From Odoribacter splanchnicus DSM 20712 (GTDB lineage: Bacteria > Bacteroidota > Bacteroidia > Bacteroidales > Marinifilaceae), in the NCBI RefSeq assembly GCF_000190535.1, contig NC_015160.1:372001-436000 (forward strand): a DNA stretch of 64,000 bases. Direction: 5' to 3'. Both the position numbers and the translations under genes were made by a program. Below are positions 52,920 through 62,198 of this stretch, piece by piece. Below the pieces are notes generated by a model. The model made no database searches, was not told the DNA's origin, and saw only the letters and a program-made list of their open reading frames with translations. Each line of letters opens with the position of its first letter. The stretch's first letter is position 1.

Positions 52920-53780
52920 TCAACTCTTTTCAATCTCCAATTCGACGATTTCGGGGTTATGGTCGGATAAGAATAGGGTGTCGTTGAGTTGTGAGAAAGG
53001 GATGTACGAACTGATTACCCGGATTTGTGGGGTAACGAAGATAAAATCGATTTTTTCACATTTTTCGGCCGGTATTTTACCGAAATTATGGTAAGTGAAA
53101 TCCACTCCTGTCCGTTTTCCGGCCACTTTGTGGGCATCTTTCAGAATAAATTCGTTGTTGGTAATTGTTTTATAGGCATCCCAGTCTTCCGATACATTAA
53201 AATCTCCGGTGAGAATAGCGGGAGAAGTCCCAACGATTTCTTTAATTTTTTCGATAATCAGCAGGGCACTGTTCCGGCGGGCTTCGGTACCTATGTGATC
53301 GAAATGTGTGTTTACTACCATAAGGATTTGTCCTGTCTTCTTATCTTGTAATTTTACCCAGGTTGCAATCCGGGTCAAAGCGGCATCCCAACCGACCATT
53401 CCGACACTGTCCGGTTTTTCACAAAGCCAGAAAGTATTCTGGTCCAATAGGGTATATTTCGCTTGTTTAAAGAAGATCGGTGCATATTCTCCGGCTGTTT
53501 TTCCATCTTCCCGGCCGACTCCGACAACTGTATATTCGGGTAAGCCGGTTTTCAAGACTTCCAGCTGGTGATGCAAGACTTCCTGCATGTCGATGATATC
53601 GGGATCGACCCTGTGGATAAAAGCACATATACTGTCTTTGCGGTGTGGCCAGCTATTGGGACCGTCTCCTGAATTATCGTAACGGATATTGAAAGTCGCT
53701 AAACGCAGGGACTCAGGCTGTTGTTGGGTACAGCCGAGGGCCAAAAGGCTCAGGATAAGGGTGGAAAATAGATTCTTCAT
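52920..53780 (-). CDS. Exported endonuclease/exonuclease/phosphatase-family hydrolase, lipoprotein
   Basis: The start at 53780 gives 286 residues with a lipoprotein signal (ILSLLALGC, Cys17). The EEP fold is complete: LRLATFNIRYDNSGDG, IDMQEVLHHQLEVL with the metal-binding Glu, VNTHFDHIG, LTGDFNVSEDWDAY and the C-terminal catalytic LSDHNPEIVEL. The family includes nucleases, sphingomyelinases and inositol phosphatases. An exported copy is more likely to act on a phospholipid or phosphorylated sugar than on DNA, but this is inference. The -7 box at 53801 supports the start. Confidence 0.88.
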   Translation of the reverse strand: MKNLFSTLILSLLALGCTQQQPESLRLATFNIRYDNSGDGPNSWPHRKDSICAFIHRVDPDIIDMQEVLHHQLEVLKTGLPEYTVVGVGREDGKTAGEYAPIFFKQAKYTLLDQNTFWLCEKPDSVGMVGWDAALTRIATWVKLQDKKTGQILMVVNTHFDHIGTEARRNSALLIIEKIKEIVGTSPAILTGDFNVSEDWDAYKTITNNEFILKDAHKVAGKRTGVDFTYHNFGKIPAEKCEKIDFIFVTPQIRVISSYIPFSQLNDTLFLSDHNPEIVELEIEKS

Positions 53781-53800
53781 GTTATTTATTGTTAGATCTC

Positions 53801-53808
53801 CAAAGCTA
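53801..53808 (-). promoter_or_regulatory. Putative -7 box for the EEP hydrolase gene
   Basis: TAGCTTTG on the minus strand fits TAnnTTTG, 20 nt before the ATG. Confidence 0.5.
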
Positions 53809-54014
53809 ATAATTATTGAGGAAATTTTTAGGAAAAAGAGGACGAAGTATGAAATAAATGCTTTGGACAATCACCTGGACCGGAGAGCTTCCGCAAAGAA
53901 AGACTAGAGGATATAAAACGGATTTAAACGTAGGTATAATTTTTTCTTTCTATTCCGATTTCGGGTTTTATACCGTCAGACCGGTTCGCCTGGACCGGTC
54001 CGCTAAGGCTTTCC

Positions 54015-54063
54015 TTCACTGACCGGCGGAACTCCTCACTTCGTTCGTCAAACACCACCGGTC
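54015..54063 (+). repeat. Left arm of a perfect 49-bp inverted repeat
   Basis: It begins TTCACTGACCGGCGG and ends AACACCACCGGTC. The same 49 bases occur inverted at 54337-54385. Each arm also folds on itself through TGACCGGCGG/CCACCGGTCA. Confidence 0.9.
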
Positions 54064-54336
54064 AGGCGTTCGGAAAACCTAACCGGACACTCGTTCCTGC
54101 TCCAATGGTCTTCCGGCATAAAACCCTTCATCTCACGGCAGAGCTTAACCGGCAAAGGAAATACAAGCGGAAATCTACAACAATAGGAAGCCGGAACATC
54201 CGGCTTATTTCCAGGGAGATTGATATTTCTCAAATCAAGACTAATCTGTAATTCAGTGATAACGCAAGTCGAAGGTGATCGGGATTGGAGACCATTGGAG
54301 CTCTGGCGAGTGTCGTCTTGCTTTTTCTGAACGTCC

Positions 54337-54385
54337 GACCGGTGGTGTTTGACGAACGAAGTGAGGAGTTCCGCCGGTCAGTGAA
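54337..54385 (-). repeat. Right arm of a perfect 49-bp inverted repeat
   Basis: Exact reverse complement of 54015-54063, with 273 bp between the arms. Flanks outside the arms share a pyrimidine-rich TTTC-type stretch. Confidence 0.9.
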
Positions 54386-54544
54386 AGAAAAAGATAGACG
54401 ACCGGCAGGAGCGACCGGGTCGCCAATTCCGATCACCGGAGACGAATTAGTAACGAAATAAACCTACGTTTCAAACAATTAGATCTCCACTGTTACAAAG
54501 ATTTCAGAAGTCAAGTCTAACCGTTGTAACTATAGAAAATAAAA

Positions 54545-54598
54545 AACGGTGCCACTCTCTTTTAAACCCTTGTTCCCGTTTAAACTGTTGGCACCGTT
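54545..54598 (-). terminator. Terminator of the helical exported protein gene
   Basis: AACGGTGCC and GGCACCGTT pair as an outer stem and TTTAAAC/GTTTAAA as an inner stem. The A-run at 54541-54546 gives a T-run on the minus strand. It lies 21 nt past the stop codon. Confidence 0.7.
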
Positions 54599-54618
54599 GT
54601 AATTGTATTGCCAGAATC

Positions 54619-55452
54619 TTAATTCAACATCCTGATCAATTCACTGGCCTGTTGTTTCATTAATTGATTTTGAGATTGGTTAGCCAGGTTATTGGCGATA
54701 TTGGCATATTTTTTTGCAATGTCGTTGAACCCGCATTTTTGGGAGATTTTGACATAATTGTAAATCGCGTCGAAGTCGGACTTCGATTCGACAGTTTTTC
54801 CTGCCCATAATTGGATCACTTTCAGGCGGGAAACATCATTCATGATTTCCAGAGCTCCGGCAGTGATTTCTTTGATCATCTTCCGGTTTTCCGGGAAATA
54901 GCGAAATAACTTCCGGGCTTTGTAAAAATAATCTTCGGCATTTCCGGATAACCGTAGTTCTTTGATATTGAAATAATCCAATACAACATCGTAGTGCTCG
55001 TATCCGGTTTCTTTGATCCGCTTCATTTGGTTTTCGTAATCTGCCTTATTCTGGAGATAGAGTTGTTCCAAATGGTTTACCAACACATTGTCTAATTTCT
55101 GAAAAACATCGTCTTTGGAAAAATGCTGGATGAATTTATCTTGATTTTCAAAAACATATTTGAGCTGAGGTGCATTGATGTCGTTTACATAATCCCGTAC
55201 GATCATCCAATTGTAATCTTTGAAGTAATCGGCTTCACTTTGGGTTTTGAAATAACGATTCAGTATATCTTGTCCCGACTTCCCTTGTTTACTCAATTCT
55301 TTTAATAATTGCATGGTCGTTTGAGGGTTTGCCGGATTTTGTTCAAATGTTTTGACCAAATTATCCAGACTTACCGTCGTTTTTTCAATTGCAAAACCGC
55401 TCCAGGTACTCCATAAAATCACCCCTACTGTTAATAAAAATCTACACTTCAT
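54619..55452 (-). CDS. Exported helical-repeat protein of unknown function
   Basis: A protein of 277 residues from the ATG at 55452, which gives a signal peptide (FLLTVGVILWSTWSGFA). The rest is nearly all predicted helix, with TPR-like spacing (NPQTTMQLLKELSKQGKSGQ, then YFYKARKLFRYFPENRKMIK, then YNYVKISQKCGFNDIAKKYA). No Cys pair or known catalytic motif. It resembles helical domains found in some Bacteroidetes thioredoxin-like proteins, but the thioredoxin part is absent. Monocistronic, with a strong terminator. Confidence 0.65.
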   Translation of the reverse strand: MKCRFLLTVGVILWSTWSGFAIEKTTVSLDNLVKTFEQNPANPQTTMQLLKELSKQGKSGQDILNRYFKTQSEADYFKDYNWMIVRDYVNDINAPQLKYVFENQDKFIQHFSKDDVFQKLDNVLVNHLEQLYLQNKADYENQMKRIKETGYEHYDVVLDYFNIKELRLSGNAEDYFYKARKLFRYFPENRKMIKEITAGALEIMNDVSRLKVIQLWAGKTVESKSDFDAIYNYVKISQKCGFNDIAKKYANIANNLANQSQNQLMKQQASELIRMLN

Positions 55453-55745
55453 ATCAACCTTCAATTTTATATTAAATTTACATCTATAAAACACCTAAAG
55501 AGCCTAAAAGGGTGAAGTAAAAATCGATTTTAACTTACGATTTAACAGATTTTACATATAAAATTGACGATTTGCAATTATATCCATTCGTTTGGTATAA
55601 AAATGCAACTTAAAACGTTTACATGAGGCAAGGTTTTTAGTTTGCTCTTAAAATTAAATAAAACACGGAAAATATTTTAAGAAATGCAATGATTTCCTGG
55701 CTGAAAATATTAATTTGTCGCAATATTTATTAGTTCGACCGGTTT

Positions 55746-57314
55746 ATGAGAAGAATTATACTGTTTTTACAACTGCTGTTGGGAGTGGAGATGATTTATG
55801 CTCAGACGGAGACGGAAATATTGAATTATTCCCGTTTGTCTTATGCAGGATCGGCTCGGGCAGCTGCTATGGGCGGTGCTTTCGGAGCTTTGGGAGGAGA
55901 TATTTCTTCCTGGAATCTGAATCCTGCCGCTGTCGGGGTTTTCCGTAAATCTAGTGTTACCTATACTTCGGTATTGAATTTCTCCGGGAATGAATCCGGG
56001 GAGCTGACTGCAAGGAAAACTTCTTATCTGATCGGAACGGTAGGAGGGGTACTGTCAGGGTACGTGAAGGATGAAAAAAGTGATTGGAAAGGTTTTAACC
56101 TGGGCTTTTCGTATACTGATCTTTCGAACAATATTCAAAATACCCGGCAGCAGGTGTATCATTCCCCGACTTCCCTGACGGATGTCTATGTTTGGCAAAG
56201 TCAGGGATACAAACCGGATGAATTGAATATTTTTACAACCGGTCCCTTTTATGATACCTATTTGTTATATCAGGACGAAAATGAAAGTTACCATTCTATT
56301 TTGGAAACCGATGGAGAAACAGCCGAATGGGTCGATCAATATCAGGAGATCCGGGAAAAAGGTTACCTAGGCGAGTTTTCAATTGCCGGAGGAACGAATT
56401 ATAAAGATAAATTGTACCTCGGAGCGGTACTCGGTATACAGTGGACCTATGATAAACAACGTATTCTTTATTCCGAGATTGCAGAAGAAAATGCTCCTTC
56501 ACTTCTGGATTTTTATGAATTCCGGCAATACCGTCGCACCAGAGGTACGGGGATCAATTTGAAACTAGGGCTTATCTATCGTCCGGTACCGGCTATTCGA
56601 TTGGGGGCCGCTATTCATTTGCCGACCTGGTTTACGATGGAGTATACACTTGAAAATTCTGTTCATACTTATTTTACTACGCCTACCGATCCTTCCGTCG
56701 GACGGGATAAACAGGAGTATGAAATATCCAATAGGGCTTATGGAACCTATTATGATCCTTATCGGTATCTGGCTAATGTACGGACTCCCTGGAGGGCGTT
56801 TCTTTGTTGGGGACTTGTGTTGGGGCAACACGTGATGTTGGATGTGGATTATGAATATGTCGATTATAGCTCTGCGAAGTACAAGCGTCCTGCGAAGTGG
56901 ATTTACGGCAGTTATGAGGATGACTGGGAAAAGGATAAAATAAAAACTTTATCCCGGAGTGTCGATTATGATCCGATTAATCGGGCGATCAGGTCTCTTT
57001 ATCGTCCTACCCATAATCTTCGGGCCGGAATGGAGGTCCGGGTGAACAGTCGGGTGAGTCTTAGGGGAGGATACGGACTTCAACAAAGTCCGTATAAACA
57101 CGATGTTGCTTCTTTCAATAAAATATACACCTATGCCGGAGGGATTGGATTGAGTGTGGGCTTGTTCTTCGGGGATCTTTCTTATACCCGCCGTTATTCT
57201 AAAAACGAAACTTGTTTTTACAATGAAAATGGTATCACTGCCCAGCCTTTGGCTAACAAATATACGGATCAGGAAATCCGGTTGACCATAGGGTTACATA
57301 TTCGTTCATTATAA
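55746..57314 (+). CDS. OmpP1/FadL-type outer-membrane transport protein
   Basis: A protein of 522 residues with a signal peptide ending IYAQ. The N-terminus has the OmpP1/TodX signature (YSRLSYAGSARAAAMGGAFG, then ALGGDISSWNLNPAAVGVFR), which is the hatch region of long-chain fatty-acid/hydrophobic-compound channels. A 14-strand-type beta-barrel follows and ends IGLHIRSL. Substrate unknown. It is monocistronic, and the 293 bp upstream hold no gene. Confidence 0.85.
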   Translation: MRRIILFLQLLLGVEMIYAQTETEILNYSRLSYAGSARAAAMGGAFGALGGDISSWNLNPAAVGVFRKSSVTYTSVLNFSGNESGELTARKTSYLIGTVGGVLSGYVKDEKSDWKGFNLGFSYTDLSNNIQNTRQQVYHSPTSLTDVYVWQSQGYKPDELNIFTTGPFYDTYLLYQDENESYHSILETDGETAEWVDQYQEIREKGYLGEFSIAGGTNYKDKLYLGAVLGIQWTYDKQRILYSEIAEENAPSLLDFYEFRQYRRTRGTGINLKLGLIYRPVPAIRLGAAIHLPTWFTMEYTLENSVHTYFTTPTDPSVGRDKQEYEISNRAYGTYYDPYRYLANVRTPWRAFLCWGLVLGQHVMLDVDYEYVDYSSAKYKRPAKWIYGSYEDDWEKDKIKTLSRSVDYDPINRAIRSLYRPTHNLRAGMEVRVNSRVSLRGGYGLQQSPYKHDVASFNKIYTYAGGIGLSVGLFFGDLSYTRRYSKNETCFYNENGITAQPLANKYTDQEIRLTIGLHIRSL

Positions 57315-57471
57315 ATTTATCGGGACAATAAATTTAGTGTATAAAGCCGATGGCCTGCGGGTGTTTTGTTACGGCCGTAAGGGCGGCTGATAGAAGTGAA
57401 AGTTTAATGAACGAAATACTTGGCAGGGATGATGAACTTTATAAAAAACGATATTTTAGTAGTTACAGCAA

Positions 57472-57533
57472 TTTCAAGGGGTACAAAAGTTACAACGGTT
57501 GGAGCAATTCTGAAACTTTTGTATCCCTTGAAA
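57472..57533. terminator. Bidirectional stem-loop between convergent genes
   Basis: Two 20-bp arms (57472-57491 and 57514-57533) pair with a single G-T and a 22-nt loop. They lie between the porin gene and the convergent DUF748 gene. A 12-bp direct repeat TGAAACTTTTGT occurs at 57511 and 57529 within the same stretch. Confidence 0.7.
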
Positions 57534-57546
57534 CTTTTGTCACTGT

Positions 57547-59886
57547 TTAATTTTCGGTTTCTTCCGCAATTAATTCCGGATCGGGTTCGTCACCTGCGAA
57601 TACCAAACCGATGGTATATTGGTTCTTACCTTTATAAGCAACGAGTTTTTCTGCAGTTGCGGTCGAAATACGAATACATTTTTCCGGGACTTCCTGACGG
57701 AGCAGGTATTCTTTCAGGACTTGGTTGCGTCTGTCCATTAATTGGTGGGTCAGTTGGTTCAGTTGAGTCGAGTCGGCCAGTGAAAGAAGTTGGTCATCCA
57801 AATAAGCCGTTTTTTTGTCCTCACTGACCTGGGTTCCGACATAATTGAGAAATTGAATGTCTTTCGTATCTATTTCCATTATTTTACTGTAGTCGATCGG
57901 TAACAGGGTAGTCTGTGATTTCTCAGGGTGTTGCTGTAGATAATAATTGCGTTTTACATAGAAATCGGCCAATTGTACCTTACTTTGCTGTACATTGACA
58001 AATTGTTCCAGGAGTAGGGTCATCTCCGGTTTGGCTTTTATAATTTCGGCTAATTGGTTGATTTGAGTCAATTGTTCAGGAGTAAAGTCGTTCTGTACTG
58101 CTTCGAATGGAAGATTTTTCAGTTTTTCTGGAGAGAAACCGAGGGAATTTGCCAGAAAGTTAACCGGAGAAACGGCTACTTTCACCAATAAATTGGTCAG
58201 GGTCTTAAAAATGATTTTCCGGTAAGAAAATTCAGGAGAGTTGATGTCTCCTTTTACAGGTAAATCCATTCGAATCAGATCGTCTTTGTCTTTGATCAGA
58301 TATAAAGCTGTTTTCAATGGGATGTTATAATCGGGTTTCGGATCTTTGTGTTTATTTCCGACTTCACATTTGGCTATATTCAGGTTATTACGTCCGTCCA
58401 GCATACTCTTACGGATATTGTTCACGCTGCTGAAAGAAAGGATCCCTTTTTGCAATGGATAACCGAAATATTGCATGCTATAAGGAGTGAAAGTTTTTAA
58501 ATCCAGATTCTTGATACTGAGTAAGATATCTGTATTGCTGAGATCGTCTAATTTCCCTTCGTAGTTGAAAATAATGGTCCCTCCATTTTTGAGGGTACTG
58601 CTGACTTTGGCCTTATTTTCTTGAGTGAGACTCAGTTGGTCGGCAACCAGATTGATATTTTCCAGACTGAAAGTGAAGGGGTGACGCAAGGTCTGATCTT
58701 TGAAGGTGAAAAGCGAATTATTGATCCGGAAGGTGCTGACTTTGAAATCGGGGGCTGTTGCTGTAGTTTGAGGTCCGGCAGCTGGAGTTTGTTCTGCCGC
58801 CCCCCGGACGGTATCTTCGGGAGTTTCTGGGAACAGGTCGCTCATGGTATTTCCGTCTTTACGGAGTTCGAAACCGGTTTTGATACCGTTGACAGCGATC
58901 GTGTTAAAATGAAAAATAGCTTTTCCGGGGTTGATCGTTTCCATATCGATATAAATGCTATCGGTAGCCAAGACTTCTTTGTGACTGGCGTCTGCAAGTG
59001 ACAGGTGGTTTATACCCAGATTGCCACGAACCACTAATTCGGTTACATGTTCGGCGTTACCTTCGATGTTAAGGTGAGTATTCAGGATTCCGCCGATTGT
59101 ACTGATCCGGGTGAAATCTGTCAGGTAAGGTTGGATAGGAGCGATTGAGAAATTGGTCAGGTCGATATCCAATAGATAATTGCCTGCTTCCATGTTGTAT
59201 TGGATAGCCGTTTGCAAATGTCCACCGTCATTGAAATTCAATGCGATGCCGACATCGGTATTTTGACCACTGAAATAAACCCCCGGAATCTGAAGTCCGA
59301 AATTTTCCATTTGCCAAACCGAATTACGCTCTAAATCTTTGTAAAGGATATGACCTCCCTGTATGCTGATATTATAGAGGGCAATGGCAAGGGGATTTGC
59401 CGAAGTTGTGGCCGGAGAGGCCGGAGAAAGGCTGTCGGAGGCCGGCGATTGTAGAGTAGAAGAAGCCACCGGCTGGGCAGCAGGACTATCGGCGGATAAC
59501 GTATCCGTTGACCCGAGGGCCAAAAGATCGTCGAAATTGAACTCACTGCCTTGCTGAAGTACCTTTACGCTGGGATTGGTCAGACTAATGTGGTTGATTC
59601 TGACTTCATTCGCTAACAGACGATGTAGAGACATATCCACACTGAGGGTATCGAAAGAAACGAAAGTATCCAGATCGTTGGCTTCTAATAATTGGAAATC
59701 GGTGATACGGGCATAGCCGGTGAAAATGTTTATGTAGAGTCCTTTGATGTTGATCTGACGCCCGATCAACTCTTTACTATGTTTATTGATGTAGTTTTTG
59801 GCGATCGGCGGAAAAATACAAGCGATGATAATGAACACTGCGACGAGAACAGCCACTGTAATAGTGGATATTTTAAGAATTTTCAT
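57547..59886 (-). CDS. DUF748/AsmA-like envelope protein
   Basis: A protein of 779 residues from the ATG at 59886. An N-terminal membrane helix (ISTITVAVLVAVFIIIACIF) is followed by AsmA-type beta repeats (INIKGLYINIFTGYARITDF, FDTLSVDMSLHRLL). A low-complexity Ala/Ser/Pro/Thr linker lies at residues about 130-165. The DUF748 core includes LDLKTFTPYSMQYFGYPLQK and LIRMDLPVKGDINSPEFSYR. The C-terminus carries an OmpA-unlike helical part. AsmA-like proteins are thought to move phospholipids between the membranes, but I infer this by family only. Confidence 0.82.
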   Translation of the reverse strand: MKILKISTITVAVLVAVFIIIACIFPPIAKNYINKHSKELIGRQINIKGLYINIFTGYARITDFQLLEANDLDTFVSFDTLSVDMSLHRLLANEVRINHISLTNPSVKVLQQGSEFNFDDLLALGSTDTLSADSPAAQPVASSTLQSPASDSLSPASPATTSANPLAIALYNISIQGGHILYKDLERNSVWQMENFGLQIPGVYFSGQNTDVGIALNFNDGGHLQTAIQYNMEAGNYLLDIDLTNFSIAPIQPYLTDFTRISTIGGILNTHLNIEGNAEHVTELVVRGNLGINHLSLADASHKEVLATDSIYIDMETINPGKAIFHFNTIAVNGIKTGFELRKDGNTMSDLFPETPEDTVRGAAEQTPAAGPQTTATAPDFKVSTFRINNSLFTFKDQTLRHPFTFSLENINLVADQLSLTQENKAKVSSTLKNGGTIIFNYEGKLDDLSNTDILLSIKNLDLKTFTPYSMQYFGYPLQKGILSFSSVNNIRKSMLDGRNNLNIAKCEVGNKHKDPKPDYNIPLKTALYLIKDKDDLIRMDLPVKGDINSPEFSYRKIIFKTLTNLLVKVAVSPVNFLANSLGFSPEKLKNLPFEAVQNDFTPEQLTQINQLAEIIKAKPEMTLLLEQFVNVQQSKVQLADFYVKRNYYLQQHPEKSQTTLLPIDYSKIMEIDTKDIQFLNYVGTQVSEDKKTAYLDDQLLSLADSTQLNQLTHQLMDRRNQVLKEYLLRQEVPEKCIRISTATAEKLVAYKGKNQYTIGLVFAGDEPDPELIAEETEN

Positions 59887-59919
59887 GGTTAAAAATTTAT
59901 ATATGATGTATGTATTTTG

Positions 59920-59927
59920 CAAAAATA
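59920..59927 (-). promoter_or_regulatory. Putative -7 box for the DUF748 gene
   Basis: TATTTTTG on the minus strand fits TAnnTTTG, 33 nt before the ATG at 59886. Confidence 0.5.
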
Positions 59928-60031
59928 ATCAAAATTTTAGAATTTGGTTTATGAAAAGGGATTTCTATCGATTGCAACTTTTTTAGGCTGAATCATATTT
60001 ATTTACACAGATAATTTATTGAAAATTATTA

Positions 60032-60039
60032 TATCTTTG
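60032..60039 (+). promoter_or_regulatory. Putative -7 box for ispH/pfkA
   Basis: TATCTTTG fits TAnnTTTG. The start codon of ispH is 179 nt downstream, so the transcript would carry a long leader made of the CTATAGG/purine repeat. Confidence 0.5.
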
Positions 60040-60060
60040 TGCGTGCTAAGAGAGCTAAAA

Positions 60061-60200
60061 AAGCTATAGGCTATAAGCTATAGGTTGGGAGGCTCAAGGT
60101 TGCTAGAGACGGGAGAGCTAAAGGCTAAAAGCTGGCAGCGGGGGAGGAGAGTTGGAAGAAGTATGAAGTAATAGGTGAAGAAGGAGGAAGAAGCAGGAGG
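60061..60200. repeat. CTATAGG/purine-rich composite repeat in the ispH leader
   Basis: AGCTATAGG, CTATAAGC and TATAGG copies (60062-60084) are followed by GCTAAAGGCTAAAAGC and then a purine-rich tract (about 60136-60200). The same order is seen at 20187-20266 before the macB ATPase gene. Confidence 0.75.
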
Positions 60201-60218
60201 ATAAATGAAAGATAGAAT

Positions 60219-61067
60219 ATGAGAGTGGAGATCGATGAACATTCGGGTTTTTGTTTCGGGGTAGTGAATGCTATCCGCAAAGCGGAACAGGAATTGGAGC
60301 GGGGGATGTTGTATTGTATCGGTGATATTGTGCATAATGACCTCGAGGTAGAGCGTTTGAGGCTACGTGGATTGAAAACGATAGAACACGAGCAGTTTGC
60401 ACGATTGCAACATTGCCGGGTATTGTTCAGAGCACATGGAGAACCTCCGGTGTCATACGAGATCGCTCAAAAGAATGAGGTTGAAGTGATCGATGCTTCT
60501 TGTCCGGTGGTATTGAATTTGCAGAAAAGAATCCGGAAAGCTTATGAGCAAACCCGGGAACAGGGTGGACAGGTGGTCATCTACGGAAAACGCGGGCATG
60601 CCGAAGTCGTGGGCTTGGTCGGACAGACGAATGGGGAGGCTTTGGTGATCGAGAATCCCGAGGATATCCGGCAGATCGATTTTTCGCGTCCGGTGATTTT
60701 ATTTTCACAGACGACCAAAAGTCTGGAAGGTTTTCAGGCTATTGCAGCTTTGCTAAAAGAGAAAGGCGGGGCACAGGTGGTGGTGAACGATACGATCTGC
60801 CGGAAAGTGGCCAATCGTATACCTCAGCTGAGAGAGTTCGCACAGAAACATGATGTTGTCATCTTTGTCAGTGGCGAAAAGAGTTCGAACGGAAAGCAAT
60901 TGTTCGCTACTTGTTGTGAAGTGAATCCCCGGACTTATTTGGTGCAAAGGGCGGAGGATGTAAAGCCGGAAATGTTGGAGAATGCTCAAAGTGTCGGAAT
61001 TAGTGGGGCGACCTCTACACCGGCATGGGTGATGGAAGAAATAAGACATAAAATAGAACTACAATAA
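60219..61067 (+). CDS. ispH: 4-hydroxy-3-methylbut-2-enyl diphosphate reductase IspH
   Basis: The last enzyme of the MEP pathway, making IPP and DMAPP through a 4Fe-4S cluster. The protein has 282 residues with the three conserved cluster cysteines: C12 (HSGFCFGV), C95 (DASCPVV) and C194 (NDTICRKVANR). It also has the substrate-binding His-rich positions GDIVHND and FRAHGEPP, and SGATSTPAW near the end. Not a fusion with ribosomal protein S1. It lies 20 nt upstream of pfkA, so the two are probably co-transcribed. Confidence 0.96.
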   Translation: MRVEIDEHSGFCFGVVNAIRKAEQELERGMLYCIGDIVHNDLEVERLRLRGLKTIEHEQFARLQHCRVLFRAHGEPPVSYEIAQKNEVEVIDASCPVVLNLQKRIRKAYEQTREQGGQVVIYGKRGHAEVVGLVGQTNGEALVIENPEDIRQIDFSRPVILFSQTTKSLEGFQAIAALLKEKGGAQVVVNDTICRKVANRIPQLREFAQKHDVVIFVSGEKSSNGKQLFATCCEVNPRTYLVQRAEDVKPEMLENAQSVGISGATSTPAWVMEEIRHKIELQ

Positions 61068-61087
61068 ATGAATTACATGATTTAATT

Positions 61088-62068
61088 ATGGGAAGAATAA
61101 AAAGAATTGGAGTACTGACTTCAGGAGGTGATGCTCCGGGAATGAATGCTGCCATTAGGGCTGTAGTCCGGACAGCTATCTTTAATGGCTGTGAAGCATA
61201 TGGTATCTTCGGTGGTTATCAGGGATTGATCGAGGGAGATATCAAAAGATTGAAATCCAATGATGTAAGCAATATTATTCAGCGGGGAGGAACGATTCTG
61301 AAATCTGCCCGTAGTATGGAATTCCGTACACCGGAAGGACGTACCAAAGCCGCTCAGATGTTGGCAGAGCATAAAATCGATGCTTTGGTGGTGATCGGGG
61401 GAGACGGTTCTTTTACCGGTGCTAAACTATTGATTCAGGAACATGACATTCCGGTGGTAGGTATTCCGGGAACGATCGATAATGACTTGTACGGTACCGA
61501 TTCGACGATCGGATACGATACGGCTGTCAACACTGCAGTGGAAGCTGTCGATAAAATTAAAGATACGGCGAGTGCTCACAACCGGCTTTTCTTTGTAGAA
61601 GTGATGGGACGTGATGCCGGATTTATCGCTTTACGTACCGCTATCGCCACCGGTGCCGAAGCTGTGTTGGTGCCGGAAGTGGAAACGGACTTGACCGATT
61701 TGGAACATTTTATTGAAAAAGATTATAATCCGAAAACCTCCAGTGGAATCGTAATTGTCGCTGAAGGTGAAAAATCAGGTGGGGCTTACAGCATTGCTGA
61801 AAAGGTGGCTCAGAAACATCCCGAGTATGACATCCGGGTGTCTGTATTGGGACATATGCAGAGAGGCGGTTCTCCTTCTCAGTTCGACCGGGTTTTGGCC
61901 AGTCAGTTGGGTGCTGCCGCTGTCGATGCTTTGATGGACGATCAGAAGAGCATTATGCTGGGAATCATGAATAAAGAGATTGTTCATGTTCCTTTTAACA
62001 AAACGATCAAGCATACCAAAAACCTGAATCCTGAATTATTGAATCTGGTGCGGATTCTGTCTATTTAA
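61088..62068 (+). CDS. pfkA: 6-phosphofructokinase, ATP-dependent type
   Basis: A protein of 326 residues catalysing the committed step of glycolysis. Landmarks are GVLTSGGDAPGMNAAIRAVV, GGYQGLIEGD, VVIGGDGSF (GGDG at 104-107) and GIPGTIDND. Gly at 104 and Gly at 128 instead of Asp/Lys indicate the ATP-using rather than the PPi-using form. The catalytic Asp131 lies in TIDND, and EVMGRDAGF binds fructose-6-phosphate. Length is normal. A terminator follows. Confidence 0.96.
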   Translation: MGRIKRIGVLTSGGDAPGMNAAIRAVVRTAIFNGCEAYGIFGGYQGLIEGDIKRLKSNDVSNIIQRGGTILKSARSMEFRTPEGRTKAAQMLAEHKIDALVVIGGDGSFTGAKLLIQEHDIPVVGIPGTIDNDLYGTDSTIGYDTAVNTAVEAVDKIKDTASAHNRLFFVEVMGRDAGFIALRTAIATGAEAVLVPEVETDLTDLEHFIEKDYNPKTSSGIVIVAEGEKSGGAYSIAEKVAQKHPEYDIRVSVLGHMQRGGSPSQFDRVLASQLGAAAVDALMDDQKSIMLGIMNKEIVHVPFNKTIKHTKNLNPELLNLVRILSI

Positions 62069-62090
62069 TAGAATCTGGTCTTGGTAATGA

Positions 62091-62130
62091 AATAACGGTA
62101 GGAGCATCCCGCTTTCTTACCGTTATTTTT
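62091..62130 (+). terminator. Terminator of ispH-pfkA
   Basis: AATAACGGTA and TACCGTTATT form a perfect 10-bp stem with a 17-nt loop, followed by TTT, 22 nt past the pfkA stop. Confidence 0.8.
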
Positions 62131-62198
62131 GTTATTATTGCATGATGAATGAGTTCTCATTCGGGTATTTTGTGAATAAATGGTATTAAAATATTTTT

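Larger units (their letters stand above)
53809..54544. other. Long gene-free region rich in inverted repeats
   Basis: No convincing gene. It is dominated by GACCGG-type palindromes: two local copies near 53978-54001, a perfect 49-bp inverted repeat (54015-54063 with 54337-54385), and a small hairpin AAGCCGGA/TCCGGCTT at 54188-54206. It may be a non-autonomous mobile element or encode a structured RNA. Confidence 0.6.

Noticed and set aside
53941..54480. Short open frames across the inverted-repeat region
   Set aside because: The longest are about 60 codons, cross palindromes, and have no protein-like composition.
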